From Marinobacterium rhizophilum DSM 18822 (lineage in GTDB: Bacteria; Pseudomonadota; Gammaproteobacteria; Pseudomonadales; Balneatricaceae): a stretch of 64,000 nucleotides of DNA. A program made the translations under genes and the position numbers. The stretch covers positions 200,526 to 264,525 of the forward strand of contig NZ_KB899095.1 in NCBI RefSeq assembly GCF_000378045.1, given 5' to 3'. This document shows positions 19,362 to 28,401 of the stretch, one piece after another. Each line of letters starts with the position of its first letter. Position 1 is the first letter of the stretch. The notes below the pieces were generated by a model. It saw nothing but the letters and a program-made list of their open reading frames with translations. It was not told the DNA's origin and searched no databases.

Positions 19362-19483
19362 TGCGCAGCACAGTCGCTGCCCAGCCACAGCCATGACACG
19401 CCAGAAAGCACTGGCTCGGAAAGTAGCTGATACAAATTTTCGCAATAAGCGCACTGCAGCGCTGCTGCCGATGGAGACTACCC

Positions 19484-19912
19484 ATGCTGCGTAATATCCC
19501 TCCAGTGTTGTCGCCTGACCTCCTGCACGCATTGCGTGCGATGGGTCATGGCGACGAAATCGTCATTGCTGATGCCAATTTCCCGGCAGAAAGCGCCAGC
19601 CCCAAATGCATCAGACTGGATGGGGTTCTGGCGACCGAGATGCTGCGGGCAATCCTTGAAGTCATGCCGCTGGACACCTTCGAGCCCCCGGTATTAACCA
19701 TGCAGGTTGTAGGCAACGCCGAAACGATTCCGGAGATTGTGACAGACTTCCAGTCCATCATTAATGCAACGGCCGATCACCCGGCGCAGATTGGCAGCCT
19801 GGAGCGCTTTGCTTTTTACGAACGTGCAGAGTCCGCCTTCGCGATCATTCAGACCGGCGAGCGACGACTGTATGGCAATATCATCCTGAAAAAAGGGGTG
19901 GTAGAGGCATGA
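19484..19912 (+). CDS. fucU: L-fucose mutarotase, RbsD/FucU family
   Basis: 142 residues, close to the E. coli FucU length. The N-terminal AMGHGDEIVIADANFP block holds the catalytic-type H22, and the C-terminus has the family pattern ESAFAIIQTGERRLYGNIILKKG. It interconverts sugar anomers, supplying the form used by the 1-dehydrogenase. GGAG lies 8 nt before the ATG, and the stop overlaps the lactonase start (ATGA), so the two are co-translated. Confidence 0.92.
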   Translation: MLRNIPPVLSPDLLHALRAMGHGDEIVIADANFPAESASPKCIRLDGVLATEMLRAILEVMPLDTFEPPVLTMQVVGNAETIPEIVTDFQSIINATADHPAQIGSLERFAFYERAESAFAIIQTGERRLYGNIILKKGVVEA

Positions 19913-20739
19913 AGATCGATGCTCATCAGCATTTCTGGAAGATCGACAGAGCGGATTACGGTTGGCTGACACCCGAGCAAAGCATGCTGTATCGCGATTT
20001 TCTGCCTGATGACCTGAGCCCCCAGCTGGAGTCAGCAGGGGTAGACGGTACTGTGCTGGTGCAGGCCGCACCGACAACTCAGGAAACCGCATTTCTACTG
20101 TCACTCGCCGAGCAACATGCTTTTGTCAGGGGCGTCGTCGGCTGGGTAAATTTTGCAAGCAGGACCGCAAGCGATGAGATCGAGCACCTCGCGTCTCACC
20201 CCGCCGTGGTGGGATTAAGGCCCATGATCCAGGATATCCCTGATCTCAACTGGATGCTGCAACCGGAACTCAAGCCTGCATTTGACGCATTGATCGCCAG
20301 TGACCTGACACTGGACGCGCTCATCCTCCCCAGACACCTCGGCAACCTGCAGCGACTTCTGGATCTCTACCCTACTATGCGCGTCGTCATCAACCACGGA
20401 GCAAAACCCCAGATACGCCAGGGAGCTTTTGCTGAATGGGCCAGTGATATGGCGACCCTTGCGCAAGAGACCAGCGCGTTCTGCAAGCTCTCAGGTTTGG
20501 TGACCGAAGCGGCAGAAAACTGGACTATTGAGGATCTGGCACCCTACGTCGAACACCTGCTGGACACCTTCGGTCCCAGGCGCCTGATTTGGGGCAGTGA
20601 CTGGCCCGTGTGCCAGCTTGGGGGCGGATATCAGCGGTGGCTGTCGGCGACCGATACGTTGCTGGGCGGCTTCAGTGAAGCTGATCGGGCAGCGATTTTC
20701 GGACTCAATGCTGTCGCTGCGTACCGCATCCCGGACTGA
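19909..20739 (+). CDS. Amidohydrolase-superfamily L-fucono-lactonase (COG3618)
   Basis: 276 residues of the amidohydrolase barrel family. The metal-binding HQHFW is at the N-terminus. Later come VVGLRPMIQDIPD, VVINHGAKP, the conserved CKLSGLVTEA strand and WGSDWPVC with the catalytic Asp. COG3618 members include sugar lactonases that open L-fucono-1,5-lactone to L-fuconate. Four-base overlap with fucU and its place in the locus support this assignment over the generic hydrolase alternative. Confidence 0.9.
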   Translation: MKIDAHQHFWKIDRADYGWLTPEQSMLYRDFLPDDLSPQLESAGVDGTVLVQAAPTTQETAFLLSLAEQHAFVRGVVGWVNFASRTASDEIEHLASHPAVVGLRPMIQDIPDLNWMLQPELKPAFDALIASDLTLDALILPRHLGNLQRLLDLYPTMRVVINHGAKPQIRQGAFAEWASDMATLAQETSAFCKLSGLVTEAAENWTIEDLAPYVEHLLDTFGPRRLIWGSDWPVCQLGGGYQRWLSATDTLLGGFSEADRAAIFGLNAVAAYRIPD

Positions 20740-20799
20740 TCTTTGCCCGCTGGCCTTTCACCCCCGGATATCTGCGGCAGGCCGCCCGGCAGGTGACGC

Positions 20800-21360
20800 C
20801 GGCCCAGCACCATACACAAAATTGCCGCCTGAAGAGTGAGGACGAACAGGCGACGGTGGATACCCTCAAGCAGTCCCAGCAGGCCATTGGCCGCGTGATC
20901 GACCGTCACCAGGGCCGCATCGTCGATGCCCCCGGCGACAACTTCCTGGCGGAGTTTCCCAGCACGGTGGAAGCCGTTAACGGAGCCGTCGAGATCCAAA
21001 AGGTGCTGGAAGGCCGCAACCTGGAGCTGCAGGCGGAACGGCGCATGGCATTTCGCATCGGCGTCAACCTTGGCGATGCGGTCGAGGACGACAGCGGCAT
21101 TATTTTCGGTGACGGCGTCAATATCGCTGCTCGCATGGAAGCCCTCGCGGAACCCGGCGGGATCTGCATTTCCAGCCCTGTCTACGATGCCGTCGAGGGC
21201 AAGGTCCACTTCGGTTACGACTTTCTCGGCGATAAGCATGTCAAGAATATCGCCAAGCCGTTCAACGTTTACCGGGTACGTGCCAGCGACCTGGTGGCAC
21301 CGGTGCACAAGGGCGTCAGATCCGCTGGATGGCAGTTCGCGGTCGCCACGCTGACTATTG
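20800..21360 (+). pseudogene. Decayed copy of the class III cyclase gene found at 43677
   Basis: From 20835 the frame reads EDEQATVDTLK and continues nearly identically to residues 27-176 of the intact protein, including DAPGDN, GDGVNIAARMEALAEPGG and the KNIAKP.NVYRVRASD end. The start is broken: after KLAA-like DNA (about 20823) a deletion of roughly 40 bp plus a frameshift removes the ILSADVVGYSRLMG segment that carries the first catalytic Asp. After a partial membrane segment the homology stops. The protein cannot be a working cyclase. It follows the lactonase stop by 60 bp. Confidence 0.82.
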
Positions 21361-21372
21361 GCTTGGCCGCCT

Positions 21373-21470
21373 CGGCGATAAACCGGACAAGGCGAAGGTG
21401 GTCGCGGCCATGCAGGGACACATCCTGGCAGAGGCCCAGCTGATGGGCACTTACAAAAAGGAAGCTGAAC
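21373..21470 (+). pseudogene. C-terminal remnant of a YbhB-type PEBP gene
   Basis: In a different frame from the cyclase remnant the DNA encodes LGDKPDKAKVVAAMQGHI followed by LAEAQLMGTYKK, matching the last 35 residues of the PEBP protein at 45612. The N-terminal four fifths are missing. Together with the preceding remnant it marks one ancestral cyclase-PEBP block that lost about 1.8 kb internally, with the junction near 21360-21373. Confidence 0.82.
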
Positions 21471-21557
21471 GACTCGTGGCGCTAATGTGCCCCGTGGTAT
21501 GGCAGGATCAGCGTCGTTCTTCCAGCCACAAGCCGTTGCCGGGCCGAAGACACCGCG

Positions 21558-22307
21558 CTACATGAAACCCCGGATGCTCAGTCCCAGGCCGGAAAACAGC
21601 AGCAGCCCGAATGCCAGGCGGCGCAGCGCCGTGTTCGACAGCGGCGGCGGAAAATGGCGCGCCGCAATCGCGGCAAGCATCACGGTGGGGGCCCCAAGCA
21701 CGAAGAGCCCGATCAGCGAAGGATCCAGCGGCTCGACCCAGAGCACGGCGCTTAGGCGCAGCACTGCGGTGACACTGAAAAGGCACAACAGCGTCGCCCG
21801 GATCGCCGCCATGGAATCGGGCTGGCGGTACATAATGAAGGTCACCGGTGGCCCGAAAGTGGCAAAGAGCCCGCCCATCAGCCCGGCCAGCACGCCGCTG
21901 ACGGCAAAGGCGCCACCCGGCGAAGGCTGCTCCAGCTGTTTGACGCGGTACATCATCATCAGGCTGCTGCCGATCAGGCACAGTCCCAGGGTACCCTGCA
22001 GCAGACCTCGCTGGTCATCGCTGCTGTGGTTCAGCAGCCAGAGGCCAACAAAGGTAGACGGAATGCAGGCGAGCAGAACCCAGGCGAGGGCCCGGCCGTT
22101 GATATGGCGCCAGAGCCCGCCCTTGAGGGTGGTGGCCGAATTGACCAGACTGAGGGCACTGACTAGCAGCGCCGTGGCGTCGATCGGCGCGAGGCCAAGC
22201 GCGGTCACGCTGGCCATCACGATCAATCCGAACGCGAAACCGGTGGTGGCCTGGATATAGCTGCCCAGCGCAAGGCAAAGCAGCAACAGCAGCTCAGCGC
22301 TGCTCAA
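21558..22307 (-). CDS. TSUP (TauE/SafE) family membrane exporter
   Basis: 249 residues with seven to eight hydrophobic helices and the two family repeats (TGFAFGLIVMASV near the start, GVLAGLMGGLFATFGPP in the middle). TSUP proteins export sulfite, sulfoacetate or related anions. As the taurine genes 11 kb away release sulfite through Xsc, this could be the sulfite exporter, but the distance makes this only suggestive. The start is TTG at 22307 with a weak ribosome site, so the N-terminus is uncertain. The last 10 bp run close to the cyclase-PEBP remnant on the other strand. Confidence 0.85.
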   Translation of the reverse strand: MSSAELLLLLCLALGSYIQATTGFAFGLIVMASVTALGLAPIDATALLVSALSLVNSATTLKGGLWRHINGRALAWVLLACIPSTFVGLWLLNHSSDDQRGLLQGTLGLCLIGSSLMMMYRVKQLEQPSPGGAFAVSGVLAGLMGGLFATFGPPVTFIMYRQPDSMAAIRATLLCLFSVTAVLRLSAVLWVEPLDPSLIGLFVLGAPTVMLAAIAARHFPPPLSNTALRRLAFGLLLFSGLGLSIRGFM

Positions 22308-22402
22308 GAGGGGTCTTCACTGTCAGTCGGCCACCCTTAATGATTTTCGATGGCGATAATGAGCGCAGAATGCCCGGCTGCGCGCTGCGGTTACGTGACG
22401 AC

Positions 22403-23770
22403 TCATTCAGCCACCCACAACGACTTGATGTTACAGAATTCCCGAATGCCATAGCTGGCCAGTTCCCGTCCCAGGCCCGACGCCTTGGTGCCACCGAACG
22501 GCATGCGCAGGTCACTGACCACCGGCGCATTAACGAAGCAGGCGCCGGCCTCGATCTGCCGCGCCAGGGCCTCCCCTTTCTGGATATCGGCGGTCCAGAC
22601 GCTGGCACCCAGACCAAAGCGTGTGGCATTGGCCAGGCGGATGGCGTCCGCCTCGTCGCGCGCCCGCACAATCGCCGCCACCGGGCCAAACAGCTCTTCG
22701 TCAAAGGCGGTGTTACCAGGCTTAATGCCATCGAGCACCGTGGGCTTGTAGAACCAGCCGTCGCCGTGCTGCGGCTCGCCACCCACCAGCACCTTTGCGC
22801 CGTCGCTGATCGCCGCCTGCACCTGGGCGTGCAGCTGCAGCTGTAAATCATCACGGGCCATCGGCGCCAGCGTGGTTGCGGCATCCAGCGGATCGCCGGT
22901 CTGCAGCTGGCCGACCCGCTCGACCAACCGTGCCGTAAAGGCTTCGGCGATACCCGGCAGCAGGATAAAGCGCTTGGCGGCCACGCAGATCTGGCCGGCA
23001 TTGGAGAAGCGCAGTCGCATCGCCATGTCGACGGCACGATCGAGATCCGCATCATCGAGCACGATAAAAGGGTCGGAGCCGCCAAGCTCCAGCACCACCT
23101 TCTTCAGGTTCGCCCCTGCCAGGGTCGCGATCTTGCGCCCGGTCGCCTCGCTGCCGGTAAAGGCGACGCCACGCACGCGCTCGTCGGCGATAACCATCGC
23201 GGTCTGCTCGACCGAGATCAGCAGGGTGCTGAACAGGCCATCCGGCGCCCCGGCCCTGCGCAGAATGTCTTCGATCAGCAGCGCACAACGCGACACGTTC
23301 GGCGCGTGCTTGAGCAGCGCCGTGTTGCCCGCCATCAGCGTCGGCGCCAGGAAACGGAACACCTGCCAGAACGGGAAGTTCCAGGGCATGACCGCGAGGA
23401 TGACACCCAGCGGCTCGAATACCACCCGCGTGTCACGCGCCTCGGTGGCGATCGGCTCGTCCTGCAGCATGGCGCCGGCGTGCTCTGCGTAGTAGTCGCA
23501 GCACAGCGCGCACTTGTCCACTTCGCCCAGGGCCTCGGACAGCAGCTTGCCCATTTCCAGCGACAGGCTGCGCGCCAGCGTCTCGCGCTGATCGCGCAGC
23601 ACGCCGGCGACGTTCTTCAGCAGCGCGGCGCGCTCATCAAGCATACTGTGGCGCCAGTCGCGGCTGATGGCCCGGGCCCGGACCAGGCGGTCCTCGAGCT
23701 GGCTGTCCGCCAGCAGGTCGAAGACTTCGAGCAGTTCACCGGTAGCCGGATTGCGCGATTCGAACATCAT
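22403..23770 (-). CDS. NAD(P)-dependent aldehyde dehydrogenase, succinate-semialdehyde type (Sad/YneI-like)
   Basis: 455 residues, a full aldehyde dehydrogenase. PWNFPFW is near 129-135, FTGSEATGRK near 204-213, the general-base E228 lies in ELGGSDPF and the nucleophile C262 in GQICVAAKRF. The NAGQICVAAKRF context is typical of the Sad/YneI branch that oxidises succinate semialdehyde. The ATG at 23770 follows GAGGAG by 8 nt; homology does not extend upstream. Substrate could be another short semialdehyde. It is divergent from cobST and 95 bp from the TSUP gene, with which it may be co-transcribed. Confidence 0.9.
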   Translation of the reverse strand: MMFESRNPATGELLEVFDLLADSQLEDRLVRARAISRDWRHSMLDERAALLKNVAGVLRDQRETLARSLSLEMGKLLSEALGEVDKCALCCDYYAEHAGAMLQDEPIATEARDTRVVFEPLGVILAVMPWNFPFWQVFRFLAPTLMAGNTALLKHAPNVSRCALLIEDILRRAGAPDGLFSTLLISVEQTAMVIADERVRGVAFTGSEATGRKIATLAGANLKKVVLELGGSDPFIVLDDADLDRAVDMAMRLRFSNAGQICVAAKRFILLPGIAEAFTARLVERVGQLQTGDPLDAATTLAPMARDDLQLQLHAQVQAAISDGAKVLVGGEPQHGDGWFYKPTVLDGIKPGNTAFDEELFGPVAAIVRARDEADAIRLANATRFGLGASVWTADIQKGEALARQIEAGACFVNAPVVSDLRMPFGGTKASGLGRELASYGIREFCNIKSLWVAE

Positions 23771-24047
23771 TCTATCGTCTCCTCTGATCAGGTTCTCGGG
23801 GGCGCCCGTGGTACAGCCGAACAACACGTCTGTCCCCAGCACAGAGCAGCCCGCGCTCGACTGTCAGCCCCTTGAATTGTAACTAATTATTCTAAAGACC
23901 ATCCGCGGGGCCCACAAATGCCAACCGCCGGCGACCGGTAGGACCAGCACGGGCGGCTGGCCGTATCCGGGACCGCCAACTGGTTCCTCCCGAATACACG
24001 GCATTGCCTTAGACTGGCCGCAGACTTTCTGCACCGAGGCTCGCACC

Positions 24048-25028
24048 ATGACCGAAATGACGCTCCCTTCCCAACCGGATACGACGGTTTGCGTCCGGGA
24101 CTGCTTCGGCATCGATTCCGACCTGCGCGTGCCCGCCTTCACCGAACGCGACGACCATGTGCCGGAAATCGATCCAGCCTACAAGTTCAACGAAGACGTA
24201 ACCCTCGCCATCCTGGCAGGTTTTACCCAGGACCGCCGCGTCATGATCCAGGGCCTGCACGGCACCGGCAAATCCACCCATATCGAGCAGGTAGCGGCGC
24301 GGCTGAACTGGCCCTGCGTACGGGTCAACCTGGATGGCCATATCAGCCGGCTCGACCTGGTAGGCAAGGACACCATCAGCCTGCGTGATGGCAAGCAGGT
24401 GACCGAATTTCAGGAAGGTATCGTGCCCTGGGCGCTGCGCCGCCCCGTAGCACTGATTTTCGACGAATTCGACGCCGGTCGGCCGGACGTCATGTTCGTA
24501 ATCCAGCGCATTCTCGAGCGCGACGGCAAATTCACCCTGCTGGATCAGAACGAGGTGATCCATCCGCACCCCTATTTCCGCCTGTTCGCCACCGCCAATA
24601 CCGTGGGCCTGGGCAATCTCAACGGTCTTTACCACGGCACCCAGGTGCTTAACCAGGCACAGATCGACCGCTGGAATATTGTCGCCACGCTCAACTACCT
24701 GCCCCGCGAAGACGAAATTGCCATCGTGCAGGCCCGGGTTCCGTCCTTTGCCACCGAGGCGGGACACAAGCAGGTGGCCGCCATGGTGGCCGTGGCCGAG
24801 CTCACGCGCAAAGGCTTTGCCAGCGGTGATGTATCGACCCTGATGTCGCCCCGCACCGTGATTTCCTGGGCTGAGAACAACGAGATTTTCCATGACCTTT
24901 CCCGCTCGTTCCGCCTGTCGTTCCTGAACAAGTGCGATGAAGCCGAACGGCCGATTGTCGCCGAATACTTCCAGCGCTGTTTTGACCAGGAACTGGCGGA
25001 GTCCTATCTTCTGCACGCAGCCAGCTGA
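24048..25028 (+). CDS. cobS: CobS-like cobaltochelatase AAA subunit
   Basis: 326 residues. The N-terminal region (VRDCFGIDSDLRVPAFTE) is characteristic of CobS. Walker A GLHGTGKST is at 69-77, followed by LIFDEFDAGRPDVMFVIQ and the sensor LFATANTVGLGN. In aerobic cobalamin synthesis CobS and CobT form the ATP-driven motor that works with CobN to insert cobalt into hydrogenobyrinate a,c-diamide. GAGG precedes the ATG by 8 nt. cobT follows after 7 bp. No cobN or other cobalamin gene is in the window. Confidence 0.92.
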   Translation: MTEMTLPSQPDTTVCVRDCFGIDSDLRVPAFTERDDHVPEIDPAYKFNEDVTLAILAGFTQDRRVMIQGLHGTGKSTHIEQVAARLNWPCVRVNLDGHISRLDLVGKDTISLRDGKQVTEFQEGIVPWALRRPVALIFDEFDAGRPDVMFVIQRILERDGKFTLLDQNEVIHPHPYFRLFATANTVGLGNLNGLYHGTQVLNQAQIDRWNIVATLNYLPREDEIAIVQARVPSFATEAGHKQVAAMVAVAELTRKGFASGDVSTLMSPRTVISWAENNEIFHDLSRSFRLSFLNKCDEAERPIVAEYFQRCFDQELAESYLLHAAS

Positions 25029-25035
25029 GGTATTC

Positions 25036-26850
25036 ATGACGCAAAGCGGCTTCAACAAACCACTCACCGCCTGGCACCCTGAGCAGCCGCCACAACTGGC
25101 GCCGCAGGTGCCGGAAGTGAGCAGCGACGCCCCACGGCTCGAGCGCAAGCAGCAGCAGATGGAAGAGCTGAGCGGTGCCGCCATGCGCGCCCAGAGCGGT
25201 ATTCGCAATCTGCGTTTTCGTGGCCGCCGGCTGGAGGTCGACGGCCGTGCCTATCCGGTGCGCGTCCCCCACCTGCTGACGGATCCTGTGCGGGACGATT
25301 TTCGCTCCTTTCGCGGCGCCGCCGACGGTATCGCCCTGCGCTTGCAACACAATGATCGGCGCCTGCATGATCGCCTCAGACCCAGCGCCCCTATCGCCCG
25401 GCTGGTGTTTGAAATGCTCGAGCAGCTGCGCGTCGAATCCCTGGTGGCTGATCATCACCCGGGAGTACACAGCAATCTGAAACATCGCTTCAGCGCCTGG
25501 AGCGCCCAGTTCCATGCTTCGGGGCAAACCGAAAATCATATTGGTCTCATGCTCTATACCCTCGCCCAGATGACCTGGGCTTTGCTCAGCGGCAATCCGG
25601 CAAGCGAAGCAACCGAGATGCTGATAGAAGCCCCCCGGGTATCCCTCGGGCGGCAAATCGGCGCGCACTTCGGCCTTCTGCGCAAAACCCGTCACGACCA
25701 GCAGGCGTTTGCAGAACATGCCCTGGCCATCGCGGCGGTGATTCAGGATATGATTGACGCCCTGAACCAGGCAATGGCACTGAACGAAGAGCGTGACGCC
25801 TCCGAAATCAGCGAGAACAGTCACCAGAACTTCAGCCTGCTGCTCGAACTGGAAGGCGAAGACGGTGAGCCGGGAGGCCAGTCCGCGGCCACCGGCGGGC
25901 GCGAGCAGACAGAGAATGCTGCCGGGTACCGCATTTTCAGCACCCAGTACGACCGGGTTGTGCAAGCCGGAAGGCTGGTGCGGCCAGAATTGCTGACGAA
26001 CCTGCGCGAGAAACTCGATACCCGCATCCGCGCTCAGGGGCTAAATATACCGCGCCTGGCCCGCAAGCTGGCCCGCATCCTGTCGGCGCCTGAGCGCGAC
26101 GGCTGGGAATTCGGTCTGGAGGAAGGCCGGCTCGATGCCCGCCGCCTGTCCCGCCTGGTCACCACCCCGGGCTATCGACAGCTGTTTCGTCAGGAACGCG
26201 ACCACCCCAAGAGTCATTGCCTGGTCACCTTTGTGATCGACAACTCCGGTTCCATGAAAGCCCACATCGAATCCATCGCCATGCTGGTCGATGTATTTTC
26301 CAGGGCGCTGGAGCAGGCCGGTGCCAATACCGAAGTGCTGGGCTACACCACCGGACACTGGAACGGCGGCCGGCCGATGAAGCAGTGGCTCGGGCGCGGC
26401 AAGCCCGCCAATCCCGGCCGCCTTAACGAACTGAATCATATCGTGTACAAGGCTGCAGACGTCCCCTGGCGGCGCGCGCGCGCCTCCATGGCCGCTCTGC
26501 TGAAACCGGACCTGTTCCGCGAAGGCGTCGATGGCGAGGCCCTGCTCTGGACACTCGCGCGCATGCAGGCTCGACGGGAGGACCGGCGCATTATTATTGT
26601 CATCTCCGATGGCTGCCCGATGGACAGCGCCACGCTGCACGCCAACAGTGACGACCTGCTGGATGTTCATTTGCGCCAGGTCGCAGGACAGATTGAGGCC
26701 CGTGGCGACATGGAACTGTATGCCCTGGGTGTCGGGCTGGATCTGAGCACCTACTATCGCCATCAGTTACAGCTGGACCTGGATCAGCGCCTCGACAATG
26801 CTGTGTTCGACGAGGTGCTGCAGCTCATTGCCCGACAGAATCCGCGCTGA
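25036..26850 (+). CDS. cobT: CobT-like cobaltochelatase VWA subunit
   Basis: 604 residues. The N-terminal half is helical; a charged linker near residues 275-300 (LEGEDGEPGG) is shorter than the acidic stretch of classical CobT. The C-terminal VWA domain starts near 395 with the MIDAS motif DNSGSM and continues with TTGHWNGGRPMKQW and VISDGCPMD. The ATG at 25036 has GAGG 5 nt upstream and lies 7 bp after cobS, so the genes are co-translated. Probable partner of CobS in a chelatase or a repurposed AAA-VWA motor. Confidence 0.9.
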   Translation: MTQSGFNKPLTAWHPEQPPQLAPQVPEVSSDAPRLERKQQQMEELSGAAMRAQSGIRNLRFRGRRLEVDGRAYPVRVPHLLTDPVRDDFRSFRGAADGIALRLQHNDRRLHDRLRPSAPIARLVFEMLEQLRVESLVADHHPGVHSNLKHRFSAWSAQFHASGQTENHIGLMLYTLAQMTWALLSGNPASEATEMLIEAPRVSLGRQIGAHFGLLRKTRHDQQAFAEHALAIAAVIQDMIDALNQAMALNEERDASEISENSHQNFSLLLELEGEDGEPGGQSAATGGREQTENAAGYRIFSTQYDRVVQAGRLVRPELLTNLREKLDTRIRAQGLNIPRLARKLARILSAPERDGWEFGLEEGRLDARRLSRLVTTPGYRQLFRQERDHPKSHCLVTFVIDNSGSMKAHIESIAMLVDVFSRALEQAGANTEVLGYTTGHWNGGRPMKQWLGRGKPANPGRLNELNHIVYKAADVPWRRARASMAALLKPDLFREGVDGEALLWTLARMQARREDRRIIIVISDGCPMDSATLHANSDDLLDVHLRQVAGQIEARGDMELYALGVGLDLSTYYRHQLQLDLDQRLDNAVFDEVLQLIARQNPR

Positions 26851-26955
26851 GCGCTACAGTCTGATTCAGTCGCCAACAACGTGGCGTGATCGGCACAAGT
26901 GGCTGTGTACGCTCACGCGGATATCAATGGTCTGGCATTGCGGCTCGCACCGATA

Positions 26956-27005
26956 GGCTGGGGCCGCTGTGCTGGCACACCGACAGCTTTCTCTTGGCCC
27001 CAGCC
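26956..27005. repeat. 10-bp inverted repeat upstream of the TRAP operon
   Basis: GGCTGGGGCC (26956-26965) and GGCCCCAGCC (26996-27005) are perfect arms. It abuts the proposed TauR site. It lies 105 bp after cobT and lacks a T-run, so it may be a weak terminator or a DNA-binding element. The 350-bp gap contains no gene. Confidence 0.5.
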
Positions 27006-27028
27006 ATGAATCTGAAGTGGTTCTAACC
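26994..27028 (+). promoter_or_regulatory. Proposed TauR operator A (TRAP operon)
   Basis: Reading toward the TRAP genes the site is TTGGC, 16 bp, then AAGTGGTTCTAACC. The same layout recurs in front of ald-xsc and tpa. It ends about 170 bp before the start of the binding-protein gene. Binding by the MocR regulator encoded at 38584 is inferred from co-occurrence. Confidence 0.6.
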
Positions 27029-27197
27029 AATCTTATGGGCAATGGTCGAATATAAAACTACCCGCTACCCGAACAGGGTGTGCGGCCAGGGCCTGAATTG
27101 GTGCCCTGACGGGAACTGCCAAGGCCATGCGCCCCGGCAGAGCCAACCAGAATAATAAAACCCAGCACTCGCTGATGGACTCAAATCGGAGCTAAAC

Positions 27198-28214
27198 ATG
27201 AATACCAAGAAGAAGGCGACTAAAGTTCTATCCTTGGCACTCTGCCTCGCTGTCTCGGCAGCTGTCAGCACAATGGCGCAGGCCAAAACCTTCAAGGTCG
27301 CTGTAGGCGATGCCGCGGGCGGCACCCAGCATGAACTTGGCAAAAAATTCAATGAAGTTCTGATGGAAAAAACCGGCGGCAAGCATGAAGCCAAGCTGTT
27401 TATGAACGGCCAGCTCGGCAGCGAGCAGGACACCATCAACGACGCTTCCATGGGCATTCTGGATTTTTCCATCCTGGCTATCAACAACGTCACGCCCTTC
27501 TCTCCCTCGGTGGGTGCCCTCACCATGCCGTACATGATTCAGAGCCTGGACGATGCCATCACTCTGACCCAGGGCGAAATCGGCCAGCAGCTGGTTGACA
27601 ATACCCTGCGAGATGCCGGTGTGCGCATCATCGGCTGGGCCTACTCGGGTTTTCGCGTGCTGACCAACTCCAAGCATCCGGTCACCTCCCCGGCAGACCT
27701 GAAAGACGTCGTCGTACGCGTGCCCAAAAACGAAATAATGCTCGACACCTATAAAGCCTGGGGGATCAACGCAACGCCCATGGCCTGGTCCGAGACCTTT
27801 ACCGCGCTGCAGCAAGGCGTTGTAGATGGCCAGGACAACCCCTATATCACCGTCTATGCGATGAAGTTTGATGAAGTACAGAAGTACGTTACCAACCTGC
27901 GCTACCTGTTCTCCATCGAGCCGCTGATCGTCAGCGAATCCGTGTTCCAGGACCAGTCTGCGCAAGACCAGGCCGCCATCCTTGAGGCGGGCAAGGCAGC
28001 CACCGCTCACAGTGCACAGTTCCTGCGCGATCAGGAAAGCAGGATTAAATCGGAGCTGACCGAAAAAGGCATGATTATCGCCGATCCGGCAAATGGCGAG
28101 AGAGAGTGGATCGAGCTTGCCACGACCAGTGTCTGGCCGAAATATGTCGATAGCATCGGTGGCAAGGACGTCCTGAACAACGTGCTGAAAGCGCTGGGCC
28201 GCGACGAAATCTAA
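27198..28214 (+). CDS. tauK: TRAP transporter substrate-binding protein, probable taurine (TauK/DctP)
   Basis: 338 residues. A signal peptide (LSLALCLAVSAAVSTMAQA) precedes a DctP-fold protein with typical blocks GGTQHELGKKFNEVL, SKHPVTSPADLKDVVVRVP and GVVDGQDNPYITVYAMKFDEVQ. The Arg in VVVRVP is the usual ligand carboxylate/sulfonate anchor. GGAGC lies 6 nt before the ATG. It is first in an operon with the two membrane subunits. Taurine as substrate is inferred from the xsc/tpa genes and the shared operator, not from the protein alone. Confidence 0.87.
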   Translation: MNTKKKATKVLSLALCLAVSAAVSTMAQAKTFKVAVGDAAGGTQHELGKKFNEVLMEKTGGKHEAKLFMNGQLGSEQDTINDASMGILDFSILAINNVTPFSPSVGALTMPYMIQSLDDAITLTQGEIGQQLVDNTLRDAGVRIIGWAYSGFRVLTNSKHPVTSPADLKDVVVRVPKNEIMLDTYKAWGINATPMAWSETFTALQQGVVDGQDNPYITVYAMKFDEVQKYVTNLRYLFSIEPLIVSESVFQDQSAQDQAAILEAGKAATAHSAQFLRDQESRIKSELTEKGMIIADPANGEREWIELATTSVWPKYVDSIGGKDVLNNVLKALGRDEI

Positions 28215-28225
28215 TTCATCCTGAC

Positions 28226-28311
28226 GGCCCCCCAGCGGGGCCTCACGATGATCGGTTTCCATCCGCAAGGCTGTCTGGGTAGACTGCTCCAGGCAACAGA
28301 CAGGCAGCCTT
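28226..28311. repeat. Two hairpins between tauK and tauL
   Basis: GGCCCC-CCAGC-GGGGCC (28226-28242) and AAGGCTG...CAGCCTT (28267-28311) lie in the 187-bp gap. Such stems after a binding-protein gene commonly stabilise its message and reduce read-through, giving more binding protein than membrane subunits. Confidence 0.5.
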
Positions 28312-28401
28312 TCAGCGGCCTCTTGGTTTTATCAGCACGTTAGAATGCATGGCGTAAAATGCCCGCCGGGCAGATTACCCTGCATTTCAGGAGAATCTAC
28401 T

